DNA of 64,000 nt from Sporosarcina sp. ANT_H38 (GCF_008369195.1 NZ_VOBC01000001.1:1-64000); one strand, 5' to 3'; counted from the stretch's first letter, positions 43,518 through 51,802 are shown. Notes: a model not told the origin generated them from the sequence alone. Program-made: numbers and translations.

Positions 43518-44880
43518 AATTAGGCACAAGCTTGCAGTTGGCATATCATCCATTGTAATTTCTACTTTTATATTTTTAATACTAATAAATGTTTTCCTAG
43601 TGGACAGATATTACATTTACGAGCAAAGAAAGGTATTAGACGAGGTAGCTAGCGATATACTCAGTGTCCCTGAAAATGATTTTTTAAACGGATTGAAACA
43701 AATAGAAGAAGAATATGCCGTAACTATTGTTCATTCAGAGATTAGTGGAAGTTTGAATCAAATTAATGAAAGAATAAAATTAGCGTTTGAAATTAAAAAA
43801 ATAAAGCTAAACAAATTTTGGATTACTGAAAGTACGTTAAATGCTTTGCAAGAGAAAAACATTAATAAGATATACGATCAAGGTGTAAGCAAATATAAAG
43901 TATTAACTAAATTTATAAAAATAGATAATACTATTATTGCTATAGGATTTCCATTGCCACATATGGAAGAGGCAATCGAAATAATAAATAGATTTAATAT
44001 GTTTTTTATGATCATTTCAGTAATTTTGATTATTTTTTTAGTAGTGATCATTTCTAAAAAAATTACAAGGCCTTTGGAATCCTTAAAAAATTTGTCTCGC
44101 GATATAGCCGATTTAAAATTCAGGAAAGAAGAGATTAAAACTAATGATGAGGTAGGAGAACTTGCAAAGAGTATAAATAGTATGAGTGAAAAATTAGAGA
44201 AAGCGCATTATGAAATCAATGCTCAAAATATGAGAATGAGAGAATTAATGTCTGATGTGTCCCATGAGTTAAAAACGCCACTATCAATCGTGAAAGTTTA
44301 TGAACAAGGTATATTGGACGGTTTAGATGACGGAACATTTAGGGATGTAATTGAAGAACAGATTGAGAAAATGGATTTATTAATCGCGAAGCTTTTGTTT
44401 TGGACAGAATTAGAAAGTAGTTCATTAAATAAATCTGCTTTTGATTTAGGCAAAAGGATTATAGCCATCACGGGAAAATACACACTGATAATACAGGAAA
44501 ACAGTATTGATTTTTCATTAAATATAGATGCGGATGAGGACTATTTTATTCATGCAGAACAAGAAGGAATAGATGTTGTGCTCGATAATTTAATTACCAA
44601 TGCTATTAAATATTCCAATGATAAGCGTATTGAAATTACTTTAACTAAAAGCAATAATATCGTCAAGCTTACGATTGCTAACGGGGTTGGCGAAATTGAT
44701 GAAAATGAATTAGAAAGTATATGGAGACCATTTTACGTATTAGAAAAATCAAGAAGTAAGGAGCTCTCTGGTACAGGTTTGGGATTGCCTATTATCAAGA
44801 CCATTTTGGATAATCACAATTTGGATTTTGGGTTTGAATTAAAAAATAATAGGCTAACGTTTTCTGTAACATTCGCGTAA
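43513..44880 (+). CDS. Sensor histidine kinase with apparent ATT start
   Basis: The open frame contains GTG at 43600, but starting there would cut off the first membrane helix. In frame upstream lies ATT 43513 with a strong GGAGG nine bases before it, and no ATG, GTG or TTG exists between them at a suitable place. From ATT the protein has 455 residues: KIRHKLAVGISSIVISTFIF (helix 1), an outer domain at about 30-160, helix 2 at 162-181, HAMP, HisKA with SDVSHELKTPLSI (His251) and the ATPase domain with GTGLGLPIIK. It overlaps the regulator gene by five bases. Its 3' end is duplicated twice downstream. Confidence 0.85.
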   Translation: MKIRHKLAVGISSIVISTFIFLILINVFLVDRYYIYEQRKVLDEVASDILSVPENDFLNGLKQIEEEYAVTIVHSEISGSLNQINERIKLAFEIKKIKLNKFWITESTLNALQEKNINKIYDQGVSKYKVLTKFIKIDNTIIAIGFPLPHMEEAIEIINRFNMFFMIISVILIIFLVVIISKKITRPLESLKNLSRDIADLKFRKEEIKTNDEVGELAKSINSMSEKLEKAHYEINAQNMRMRELMSDVSHELKTPLSIVKVYEQGILDGLDDGTFRDVIEEQIEKMDLLIAKLLFWTELESSSLNKSAFDLGKRIIAITGKYTLIIQENSIDFSLNIDADEDYFIHAEQEGIDVVLDNLITNAIKYSNDKRIEITLTKSNNIVKLTIANGVGEIDENELESIWRPFYVLEKSRSKELSGTGLGLPIIKTILDNHNLDFGFELKNNRLTFSVTFA

Positions 44881-44897
44881 CAGACGCAGGTTATTCT
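44866..44897 (+). promoter_or_regulatory. Regulator site B, at the 3' end of the kinase gene
   Basis: GTAAC (44866) and GTAAC (44877), 11 bases apart, straddle the kinase stop codon. TATTCT (44892-44897) follows ten bases later. The site points toward the LytR-CpsA-Psr gene at 45173. This is the probable parent of the copies at 46227 and 49445. Confidence 0.6.
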
Positions 44898-45063
44898 AGT
44901 TATGGAGGATTGTTAGCTCGACTTGTCGTTCTAGTTTAACAAAATGGGCTTTCTGTTGATTAATTTGGATTCCCAACTTTTCAATATAGGGTAGATTAAT
45001 CGTGATAAACAACATAATTTCAGTTGGTTCTCCATGACTAATTTCTTTGACTGGATATTTCAT
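44896..45063 (-). CDS. Small hypothetical protein antisense to the kinase-LCP spacer
   Basis: A 55-residue protein, MKYPVKEISHGEPTEIMLF at the start and KLERQVELTI near the end. A strong AAAGGAGGAC precedes its ATG. I do not recognise a family. It may be real: the duplicated copy at 46257-46427 is disrupted at DNA level, yet on frameshifted frames it still encodes YIEKL, LERQI and LTI, which indicates past selection for the peptide. It is divergent from the LCP gene. Confidence 0.55.
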   Translation of the reverse strand: MKYPVKEISHGEPTEIMLFITINLPYIEKLGIQINQQKAHFVKLERQVELTILHN

Positions 45064-45172
45064 CGGGATGTCCTCCTTTCTATAAGCCATATAAAGAGTT
45101 TTGAAACAATTCATGTACCTAAGTAGTTACAATAAAACATGATATGAAATTTAATGATAGGTGGATTTATGG

Positions 45173-46120
45173 ATGGGAAAAAGCGAACGAAGAAACAAAA
45201 AGCGTAAAAGACTAAGGAATTTCTTTATCGTGACGACATTGATTTTGTTAGTGGGAATCATATATGGAGTAGTCCAATACAAAAGTGGACTGGCTATGGC
45301 AAACAAAGGATTGGCTAAAGAAGAAGAAACGTTATTTGATGATTTTGAAGGTGCAGATCCACAATTTGGTGAAATTAATGTTCTGTTATTAGGTAGTGAC
45401 TCTCGGGGAGAGGAAGTTGCACGGGCTGATACGTTAATGATTGCTCATTATAATCAAACGACTCATCAGATGAAACTCGTATCGATCATGAGAGATACAT
45501 ATGTGTTTATCCCGGATTACGGATACCATAAAATGAATACGGCCTTTTCTCTTGGAGGTCCGGAGCTTGTTAGGAAAACGATAAAGGAAAATTTCGATGT
45601 CAATATTGATTCCTATGCGATTGTTGACTTTACTGGATTTTCAAAAATTGTAGATGTTATAGCACCTGATGGAATAGAAGTTGATATTCCATACGCCATG
45701 TCTCATGGAATAGGAATGACCTTACAGCCAGGAAACCAAGTTTTAAATGGCGAACAGTTACTTGGGTATGTTCGTTTCCGCCACGATATTCATAGTGATT
45801 TTGGGCGAGTGGAGCGGCAGCAGGAGGCGTTGTCGAAATTAAAGGATGAGGCTGTCAGCATCCACAGTATACTAAATTTCCCTAAGTTACTTGGCGTTGT
45901 TGAACCTTATATTAATACAAACGTTGACAATCGAACAATCCTTACAATCGGTAAAGGTTTGCTTATTGGGAAGGCAGAAAATATAGAGACGTTACGTATC
46001 CCTGTTGAAAACTCTTTTGAAGATAAGCGTGTAGCAGCAGGGGCAGTTCTAAGTATCGATTTCGAGAAAAACAAACAAGCATTACAACAGTTTTTGTCGA
46101 CTGAAGAAATCAAGAAGTAA
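45173..46120 (+). CDS. LytR-CpsA-Psr family glycopolymer ligase
   Basis: A 315-residue cell-envelope enzyme that transfers lipid-linked glycopolymers (teichoic acids or capsule) to peptidoglycan. A basic N-terminus and a membrane segment (about 17-37) precede the LCP domain. Key residues are in LLGSDSRGEEVARADTLMIA, VSIMRDTYVFIP, NGEQLLGYVRFRHD and DFGRVERQQE. ATG 45173 follows AGGTGGA; GTG 45161 is less likely. Its last codons (IKK and stop) lie inside the duplicated kinase-gene segment, read in another frame. Confidence 0.93.
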   Translation: MGKSERRNKKRKRLRNFFIVTTLILLVGIIYGVVQYKSGLAMANKGLAKEEETLFDDFEGADPQFGEINVLLLGSDSRGEEVARADTLMIAHYNQTTHQMKLVSIMRDTYVFIPDYGYHKMNTAFSLGGPELVRKTIKENFDVNIDSYAIVDFTGFSKIVDVIAPDGIEVDIPYAMSHGIGMTLQPGNQVLNGEQLLGYVRFRHDIHSDFGRVERQQEALSKLKDEAVSIHSILNFPKLLGVVEPYINTNVDNRTILTIGKGLLIGKAENIETLRIPVENSFEDKRVAAGAVLSIDFEKNKQALQQFLSTEEIKK

Positions 46121-46226
46121 GGGGCTTTCTGGTACAGGTTTGGGCTTACCTATTATCAAGACCATTTTGGATAATGACTATATGGATTTTTGGTTTGAAT
46201 AAAAAAATAGTAGGTTAGTGGTCTTT

Positions 46227-46258
46227 GTAACATTCGCGTAACACACCTAGATTACACT
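46227..46258 (+). promoter_or_regulatory. Regulator site C, upstream of the MBOAT cassette
   Basis: GTAAC (46227) and GTAAC (46238) are 11 bases apart, with TACACT (46253-46258) ten bases after the second half. It lies in copy 2 of the repeat, about 310 bases before the MBOAT gene, leaving a long leader. Confidence 0.6.
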
Positions 46259-46427
46259 AGTTATGGAAGTGGATTGTTAAACGGATTTGTCGTTCTAGTT
46301 CATTTACTCGCATACCTAGTCTAACAATATGGGTTTTCAACTTTTCAATATAGAGTAGATGATTCGTGATAAACACGCAATTTCAGTTGGTTCTCACTGA
46401 CTAATCTCTTCTACTTGTTTGGTTCAT
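46257..46427 (-). pseudogene. Decayed copy of the small antisense gene
   Basis: It corresponds to 44896-45063 on the minus strand. The AAAGGAG site and ATG remain, but a stop appears after eight codons and frameshifts follow. Other frames still encode pieces like EPTEIA, YIEKL, NELERQIRLTI. Confidence 0.7.
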
Positions 46428-46567
46428 CGAGATTTACTCCTTTCTATATGAATTTGGGATAGTAATTGATGCCCATATAGAGAGTTTTGAAACAAATTAT
46501 GTACCTAAGTAATTATACGAACAAATTTTTTGTTCTATTTTTACTATAAAAATGAAAGGAGGATACA

Positions 46568-47959
46568 ATGGTTTTTTCAAGTCTTTTGTTCATTTATTTG
46601 TTTCTACCCATCAGCATAATACTTTATTACTCAGTGAGAAATAGAAAGTTTAAAAACATTATTTTATTAATGATTTCATTATGTTTTTATGCTTGGGGTG
46701 AGCCAGTATGGATTGTCCTATTACTTATTAGTGGTAGTATTGATTATTTTCATGGTTTGTATATTGAAAGGTTTCATGGAACAAAATGGGCTAAATATGG
46801 TGTCGTTTCTTCCATTATATTAAATCTATCCTTGTTAATTGCATTTAAGTATAGTGCTTTCATCTATGAAAATGTAAATCTTGTTTTTAATACGTCGTTC
46901 CAAGTACCAGATGTTGCATTACCAATTGGTATATCATTTTATACCTTCCAAACAATCTCTTATACAGTGGATGTGTATCGAGGAAAAGTACAAGCACAAA
47001 GAAAGTATTCTACTTTCCTTTTGTATGTGTCGTTATTTCCGCAGCTAGTTGCAGGGCCAATCGTAAGATATTCGGATATTGCTAAACAAATAGAGCATCG
47101 AACTACAAATTTTAGCCAAATCAGTGATGGTGTGAATCGATTTTTAGTTGGATTAGGAAAAAAAGTATTGCTAGCTAATACAGCTGGTAGTTTTGCAACG
47201 ATGTTTATGGAGCGTTCTTCGGAAAGCTTAAGCGTAACAGAGGCATGGTTTGGTATTGCGATGTTCTCGTTACAGATATACTTTGATTTTTCAGGATATT
47301 CAGATATGGCTATAGGTTTAGGGAAGATATTTGGCTTCGAATTTAAAGAGAATTTTAACTTTCCATATATTTCACGATCTGCTACAGAATTTTGGAGACG
47401 CTGGCATATATCTTTAGGTAGTTTCTTTCGAGACTATGTGTATATCCCACTTGGCGGAAACCGAAAGAATCAATTTTTAAATTTGATGATTGTATGGTTT
47501 CTAACTGGAATATGGCATGGTGCCAGTTGGAATTTTGTTATTTGGGGACTGTATTTTGGGGTTTTAATTTACTTAGAGAAAAAAGTATTAGGAAGAATTT
47601 TAGAAAAACTGCCGAGAATTGTTTCACACTGCTATTTACTAGTGGTTGTAATTATAGGTTGGACCTTCTTCTATTTTACAAATATGAATGAAGCTTTCTC
47701 TTATTTAAAAGTTCTCTTTGGCTTTACTAATCAAAGCTTCGCTAGTACTGAGTTAACTATTATTATAACTAATAATATTTTTTGGCTAGTGATTGCTATT
47801 TTATTATGTACACCACTAATCCAAGTCATTGGGAAAAAAAATTTCAATGGTGCTATACACAAAAGTTGCTTGGTTGTTGTAAATGTTATGATTTTAATCC
47901 TATGTACAGCTGTTCTGGTTAGCGAAAGTTATAATCCATTTCTCTATTTTAGATTTTAA
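46568..47959 (+). CDS. MBOAT O-acyltransferase (AlgI/PatA/DltB-like)
   Basis: A 463-residue polytopic membrane-bound O-acyltransferase. The MBOAT core is clear: PIGISFYTFQTISYTVDVYRG, PQLVAGPIVRY, DFSGYSDMAIGLGK, RSATEFWRRWHISLGSFFRDY, VYIPLGGNRK and the catalytic His in FLTGIWHGASWNF. Such proteins move acetyl groups across the membrane for O-acetylation of alginate, peptidoglycan or other polymers. AAAGGAGG precedes the ATG. It is followed 12 bases later by DHHW-type genes, the usual acetyl-acceptor partners. Confidence 0.95.
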   Translation: MVFSSLLFIYLFLPISIILYYSVRNRKFKNIILLMISLCFYAWGEPVWIVLLLISGSIDYFHGLYIERFHGTKWAKYGVVSSIILNLSLLIAFKYSAFIYENVNLVFNTSFQVPDVALPIGISFYTFQTISYTVDVYRGKVQAQRKYSTFLLYVSLFPQLVAGPIVRYSDIAKQIEHRTTNFSQISDGVNRFLVGLGKKVLLANTAGSFATMFMERSSESLSVTEAWFGIAMFSLQIYFDFSGYSDMAIGLGKIFGFEFKENFNFPYISRSATEFWRRWHISLGSFFRDYVYIPLGGNRKNQFLNLMIVWFLTGIWHGASWNFVIWGLYFGVLIYLEKKVLGRILEKLPRIVSHCYLLVVVIIGWTFFYFTNMNEAFSYLKVLFGFTNQSFASTELTIIITNNIFWLVIAILLCTPLIQVIGKKNFNGAIHKSCLVVVNVMILILCTAVLVSESYNPFLYFRF

Positions 47960-47971
47960 GGAGAGTAATGA

Positions 47972-48283
47972 ATGAAAAAAGATAATATATTCGAGAAAAT
48001 TCATATCGGCATTATGGTTGGAATTGTAATGGTGGGCTTTACATTATTCATTCTATTACCAAAAAGTAATATTTCTGAAGATGAAAAGCGTCAATTAACA
48101 TCCTTTCCTACTTTTTCAGCGGAAAGCTTTCAAAACAAAAGTTATTCCAAACAACTAGATTTGTATGTGAATGATGCCTTTCCGTTTCGTGAGCAGCTCA
48201 TTGAGTTAAGTTCCCTTTATAGTAATGCAAAAGGAATACGATCAGGAACAGATGAGATACAAATATACAGTTCACAGAAATAA
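47972..48283 (+). CDS. N-terminal half of a DHHW/AlgJ-like protein as a separate gene
   Basis: A 103-residue protein with one membrane segment (about 12-32), then NISEDEKRQLTSFPTFSAES and LYVNDAFPFREQLIELSSL. This is the usual N-terminal part of DHHW family proteins (ENR-L-P-F then D-FP-R), without the catalytic half, which is encoded in the next gene with its own lipoprotein signal. Either the gene was split, or the N-terminal domain works as a separate partner. AAGGAGAG precedes the ATG. Confidence 0.75.
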   Translation: MKKDNIFEKIHIGIMVGIVMVGFTLFILLPKSNISEDEKRQLTSFPTFSAESFQNKSYSKQLDLYVNDAFPFREQLIELSSLYSNAKGIRSGTDEIQIYSSQK

Positions 48284-48304
48284 ACATAAGGGGATAAAAA
48301 TAAA

Positions 48305-49342
48305 ATGAAAAAAATTATAATAGTTTCAGCAATTGCGACCCTACTAGTTGCAGGGTGTGCTTCTAAAGACATAGAAAATAAAAGTGGTAGTTCTGTAAAG
48401 GAAGAGAGTAAAGAGAATATTGTTGAAGAAAATAAACAAGAAGTTACAGAGAATACCACTGCTGAAAAATCCGGTTCCATTATTACACTAGGCAATCGAG
48501 CAGTCGAAATATTTTACGGAAATGAAGAAAATGCAAAGCGATATTCCAATACTATTTCAAGTATGAAACAAACTCTAGGAGAGCATGTAGAAGTTTATAA
48601 TATGGTAGTTCCAACAGGTGTAGAATTTGCGCTACCGAAAAAATATCAACATATGTCTACACCGCAAAAACCTGTCATTGATAAAATTTATGACAATCTT
48701 GATAGCGGTGTTAAGATTGTTGACGCGTATAAAGCATTAGAAAAACATAAAAATGAGTATCTATATTTTAATACGGATCACCATTGGACATCGCTAGGTG
48801 CATATTATGCTTACGAACAATTCGCGAAAGAAGCAGGATTTAAAGCGAAATCATTAGATGAATACGAAAAATATTCTAAGAAAGAATTTTTAGGTACACT
48901 TTTCACACAAACGCAAGATACTAAACTAAAAGAGAATAAAGATGTAGTTGATTATTATAAGATTCCAGTTGATTACGAGGTATTTCGATATGAAAAAGGG
49001 AAGGAAGATACAGCAGTTCCTTCAACGTTATATGCTGATTATGTAAATGGTGTTAATGCTTACTCTGTATTTTTGCATGGAGATTTTCCAATGATTAAAA
49101 TTCAAAATAATGATAGTAAAGTAGGGAAGAAGCTAGTCGTTGTAAAAGAGTCTTATGGAAATGCGTTTGTGCCATTTTTAATCCCTCATTATGACGAAAT
49201 TTATGTAGTGGATTCTAGATATTACAATAGTAGTTTAAAGAAATTGGTAAATGAACAAGCAGTAACAGAAGTATTATTTATAAATAATATTTTTGCTGCG
49301 AATACCGGAAAAATTGTGAAAACAATTGAAGAATTACAGTGA
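48305..49342 (+). CDS. DHHW-family lipoprotein, putative O-acetyltransferase
   Basis: A 345-residue exported lipoprotein with lipobox LLVAGC at 14-19, a charged linker (about 20-55), and an SGNH-like domain with the signature TDHHWTSLGAYYAY (about 158-171) and VVKESYGNAFVPFL near 282. DHHW/AlgJ/AlgX-type proteins accept acetyl groups from an MBOAT partner and pass them to a polysaccharide outside the membrane. Last gene of the three-gene cassette, followed by a strong terminator. Confidence 0.88.
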   Translation: MKKIIIVSAIATLLVAGCASKDIENKSGSSVKEESKENIVEENKQEVTENTTAEKSGSIITLGNRAVEIFYGNEENAKRYSNTISSMKQTLGEHVEVYNMVVPTGVEFALPKKYQHMSTPQKPVIDKIYDNLDSGVKIVDAYKALEKHKNEYLYFNTDHHWTSLGAYYAYEQFAKEAGFKAKSLDEYEKYSKKEFLGTLFTQTQDTKLKENKDVVDYYKIPVDYEVFRYEKGKEDTAVPSTLYADYVNGVNAYSVFLHGDFPMIKIQNNDSKVGKKLVVVKESYGNAFVPFLIPHYDEIYVVDSRYYNSSLKKLVNEQAVTEVLFINNIFAANTGKIVKTIEELQ

Positions 49343-49345
49343 AAA

Positions 49346-49380
49346 AAGAAGCCTAATAGAAGCTATTAGGCTTCTTTTTT
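49346..49380 (+). terminator. Terminator of the MBOAT/DHHW cassette
   Basis: AAGAAGCCTAATAG/CTATTAGGCTTCTT with a three-base loop and TTTTT, directly after the stop codon. Confidence 0.93.
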
Positions 49381-49394
49381 ATGTGATATCAAGT

Positions 49395-49490
49395 CCATTG
49401 TGGATTTCTGCTTCGAATTAGAAAATAATAGGTTAGCGGTTTTTGTAACATTCGTGTAACAAACCCAGCATACTCTATTTATGGAGGTGT
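49395..49490 (+). repeat. Island repeat, copy 3 (partial)
   Basis: About 95 bases match the kinase 3' end and promoter segment (TTCGAATTAGAAAATAATAG, TGTAACATTCGTGTAAC, TTATGGAGG). The copy has an internal deletion and stops at the glycosidase ribosome site, so only the promoter part has been kept. Confidence 0.8.
49445..49476 (+). promoter_or_regulatory. Regulator site D, upstream of the GH101/GH129-like lipoprotein
   Basis: GTAAC (49445) and GTAAC (49456), 11 bases apart, then TACTCT (49471-49476) ten bases later. The expected transcript start is only about 13 bases before the ATG, immediately at GGAGGTG, which makes it very likely that this copy drives the glycosidase gene. Confidence 0.65.
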
Positions 49491-49495
49491 AATAC

Positions 49496-51802
49496 ATGAA
49501 AAAAATACTATCAATCATGTTAATTGTTGCAATTGTAACAAGCGCTCTTATTGGGTGTGTGGACGACAAAAAAGTAACAAGCAAAGAGGTCCATTCAAAA
49601 ATAAATAATCAAGATTTTAACTTTAGTGTTGATCCGGAAACACTAACGGTTAAGGTGGAGTCTAATGGAATTTCTGAGAGTGTATCGGAACCATTGGAGA
49701 AAATGGAAGTTTCGAATTTAAAAGACAATGGAGATACGATTACCTGGACCTATTTGGAAAAGGGAATTGAGGTTAATATCAAAAAAAAAGATAAGTATGT
49801 AGATGTAACCATGAAATCCAACAAAGATGAAGACAACATGTTTGCATGGCCAAAAGTGAAAGGTGATGGATATATGCTCCCATTAAATCAAGGGAAGCAT
49901 ATTCCGAGCAATGATTCAGTATGGAAAGATTATTTAAGTGAAGAAAAAATGAAGGTGATTGAAGCTTTCTCTATGCAGTTTTTTGCAGTTGATAAAAGTG
50001 CATATTCGCTAGTCTATATAATTAAAAATCCTTATAATAGTGAAGTTGTTTTTAATACCGAAAATGATATAGAGTTTACTTTCAATCATGAATTTCCAGC
50101 GATTAATGAAGAGAAGGAATACGGATTTAGAATATATGTAACGGAAAAAAATCCAGTAGATGTTGCAAAGACCTATAAAAATTATTTGGTTGAACAGGAT
50201 GACTTCAAAAGCTTGGGGGATAAGGCTGAAGAAAATAGTAATATCGAAAAGCTTTACGGTGCACCCCATGCTTATTTTTGGGATAGAACTGTTATTTCAG
50301 AGGAAAATATAAAATGGGCAAAACTAAGAGACAGTTTCCCTGAAAAACTGAGATTATGGATTCAGGAGTTATTAACTACTAAAGTGGAGGACGGAGCAGA
50401 ACTTTCATCGGCCTTTGATGATTTAAATAACTTAGATTATGTAGACAAGTATATTGAAACTAGAATAATAAATGGCTTAAGTGCCGTAATGCAGCTAAAA
50501 GAATTCTATAATCCGGAAATTTTTACTGAAGCTGATAAAGAAACTCGAGAGTTATTAAACAAGGGAATAGACAATTTAAATCCTGTTGAATTAATTGACC
50601 TAAATAAGCGTTTATTAAAAAGTATACTTGGCGATGTAGTTGACCCAATAGAGCAGTGGGCAGATGCAAATACTGTTGATGTGATAAAGGATATGAAGGA
50701 TTCAGGGTTAGAAAATATGTGGATTGGTTTGGATGACTGGCAGGAAGGATTCATTAAACCAGAGTTAGTAAAAGAAGCAGAAGACCTGGGCTATTTAATT
50801 GGTACTTATGATTCGTATCATTCAATCCATGAACCAGGTAAAGAGAAGTGGGAAACTGCTAAGTTTAAGGATACTTCACTTTACGTGAAGGCAACTGTCA
50901 CCAATAAAGAGGGGAACAAGATTGAAGGATTCCAAGGTGAAGGTAGAAAGTTGAATCCGACGCTTGCAATGCCTAGTGTAGAAGAAAGATTAACTTCGAT
51001 TTTAAATACGGGCTTAGCATTTAACTCATGGTTTTTAGACACAGATGGCACTGGGGAGATTTATGATGACTATTCGCCAGAACATATTACTACTGAAAAG
51101 GAAGATATCCAGGCTAGAATTAAGAGAATGGAATATCTGCAAAAAGAATGGGATATGGTAGTCGGAACTGAAGGCGGAAATGATTTTGCTAACAAAACGA
51201 TTGCTTTTGCACATGGCATAGAAACGCCAGTATTTTCTTGGATGGATGAGGATATGAGTAAAAACAAAGAAAGTGAGTACTATGTAGGGAGATACTATTC
51301 GAGTACTGGCGGAGCTCCTGAACTGTTTTCTAAACAAATACCTGTAAAGGATAAGTACAAGAAGTTATTTTTGGATTCAACCTACACGATCCCGTTGTAT
51401 AAGTTGGTTTACAACGATTCAGTGATTACGACTTATTGGTGGGGATGGGGAACCTTAAAAATAGAAGATGAAATAGCTAATAGGATGTTGTATGAGATAC
51501 TTTATAATGTACCCCCTTTATATCATTTAGATAAGCACGAGTGGGAAAAACATAAAGATACAATCGTAAGACATTCTAAGGTATGGTCAAATTTTAGCGA
51601 AAAAGCAATAACGAAAGAAATGACGAATTTCAAAATCATATCAGGTGATAGATTAGTTCAAATGACTGAATATGGTAAATTGTTAAGTGTAGTAGCCAAT
51701 TTTTCGGATGTTGAGTTTGATTATCAAGGCGAGATAATACCAGCAAAATCATTGCTAATTATTGATAAAAATAATAAAAGCATCTATACACCGGAAAAGT
51801 GA
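49496..51802 (+). CDS. Lipoprotein related to GH101/GH129 glycosidases
   Basis: A 768-residue exported lipoprotein (lipobox SALIGC at about 16-21). An N-terminal beta-rich region (about 30-240) precedes a TIM-barrel-like part with DSGLENMWIGLDDWQEGF, SWFLDTDGTGEIYDDY and EWDMVVGTEGGNDFANKTIA, resembling glycosidases related to GH101/GH129, which act on alpha-linked N-acetylgalactosamine. Asp and Glu in these motifs are plausible catalytic residues. The assignment is from pattern memory and is moderate. It has its own copy of the island promoter. Confidence 0.68.
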   Translation: MKKILSIMLIVAIVTSALIGCVDDKKVTSKEVHSKINNQDFNFSVDPETLTVKVESNGISESVSEPLEKMEVSNLKDNGDTITWTYLEKGIEVNIKKKDKYVDVTMKSNKDEDNMFAWPKVKGDGYMLPLNQGKHIPSNDSVWKDYLSEEKMKVIEAFSMQFFAVDKSAYSLVYIIKNPYNSEVVFNTENDIEFTFNHEFPAINEEKEYGFRIYVTEKNPVDVAKTYKNYLVEQDDFKSLGDKAEENSNIEKLYGAPHAYFWDRTVISEENIKWAKLRDSFPEKLRLWIQELLTTKVEDGAELSSAFDDLNNLDYVDKYIETRIINGLSAVMQLKEFYNPEIFTEADKETRELLNKGIDNLNPVELIDLNKRLLKSILGDVVDPIEQWADANTVDVIKDMKDSGLENMWIGLDDWQEGFIKPELVKEAEDLGYLIGTYDSYHSIHEPGKEKWETAKFKDTSLYVKATVTNKEGNKIEGFQGEGRKLNPTLAMPSVEERLTSILNTGLAFNSWFLDTDGTGEIYDDYSPEHITTEKEDIQARIKRMEYLQKEWDMVVGTEGGNDFANKTIAFAHGIETPVFSWMDEDMSKNKESEYYVGRYYSSTGGAPELFSKQIPVKDKYKKLFLDSTYTIPLYKLVYNDSVITTYWWGWGTLKIEDEIANRMLYEILYNVPPLYHLDKHEWEKHKDTIVRHSKVWSNFSEKAITKEMTNFKIISGDRLVQMTEYGKLLSVVANFSDVEFDYQGEIIPAKSLLIIDKNNKSIYTPEK

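Larger units (their letters stand above)
44745..45130 (+). repeat. Island repeat, copy 1 (parent)
   Basis: The last 136 bases of the kinase gene plus about 250 bases of downstream DNA. The segment starts near AAATCAAGAAGTAAGG and ends near GTACCTAAGTAGTTAC. It is present again, diverged, at 46106-46516 and in part at 49395-49490. It contains regulator site B and the small antisense gene. Confidence 0.85.
46106..46516 (+). repeat. Island repeat, copy 2
   Basis: About 410 bases homologous to 44745-45130, from AATCAAGAAGTAAGG through the kinase C-terminal codons (GGTACAGGTTTGGG, ATTATCAAGACCATTTTGGA), the stop region, site C and the antisense gene relic to GTACCTAAGTAATTA. Point changes and small indels are scattered, so the copy is not recent. 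Together with a short unique part it fills the gap before the MBOAT gene. Confidence 0.85.
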
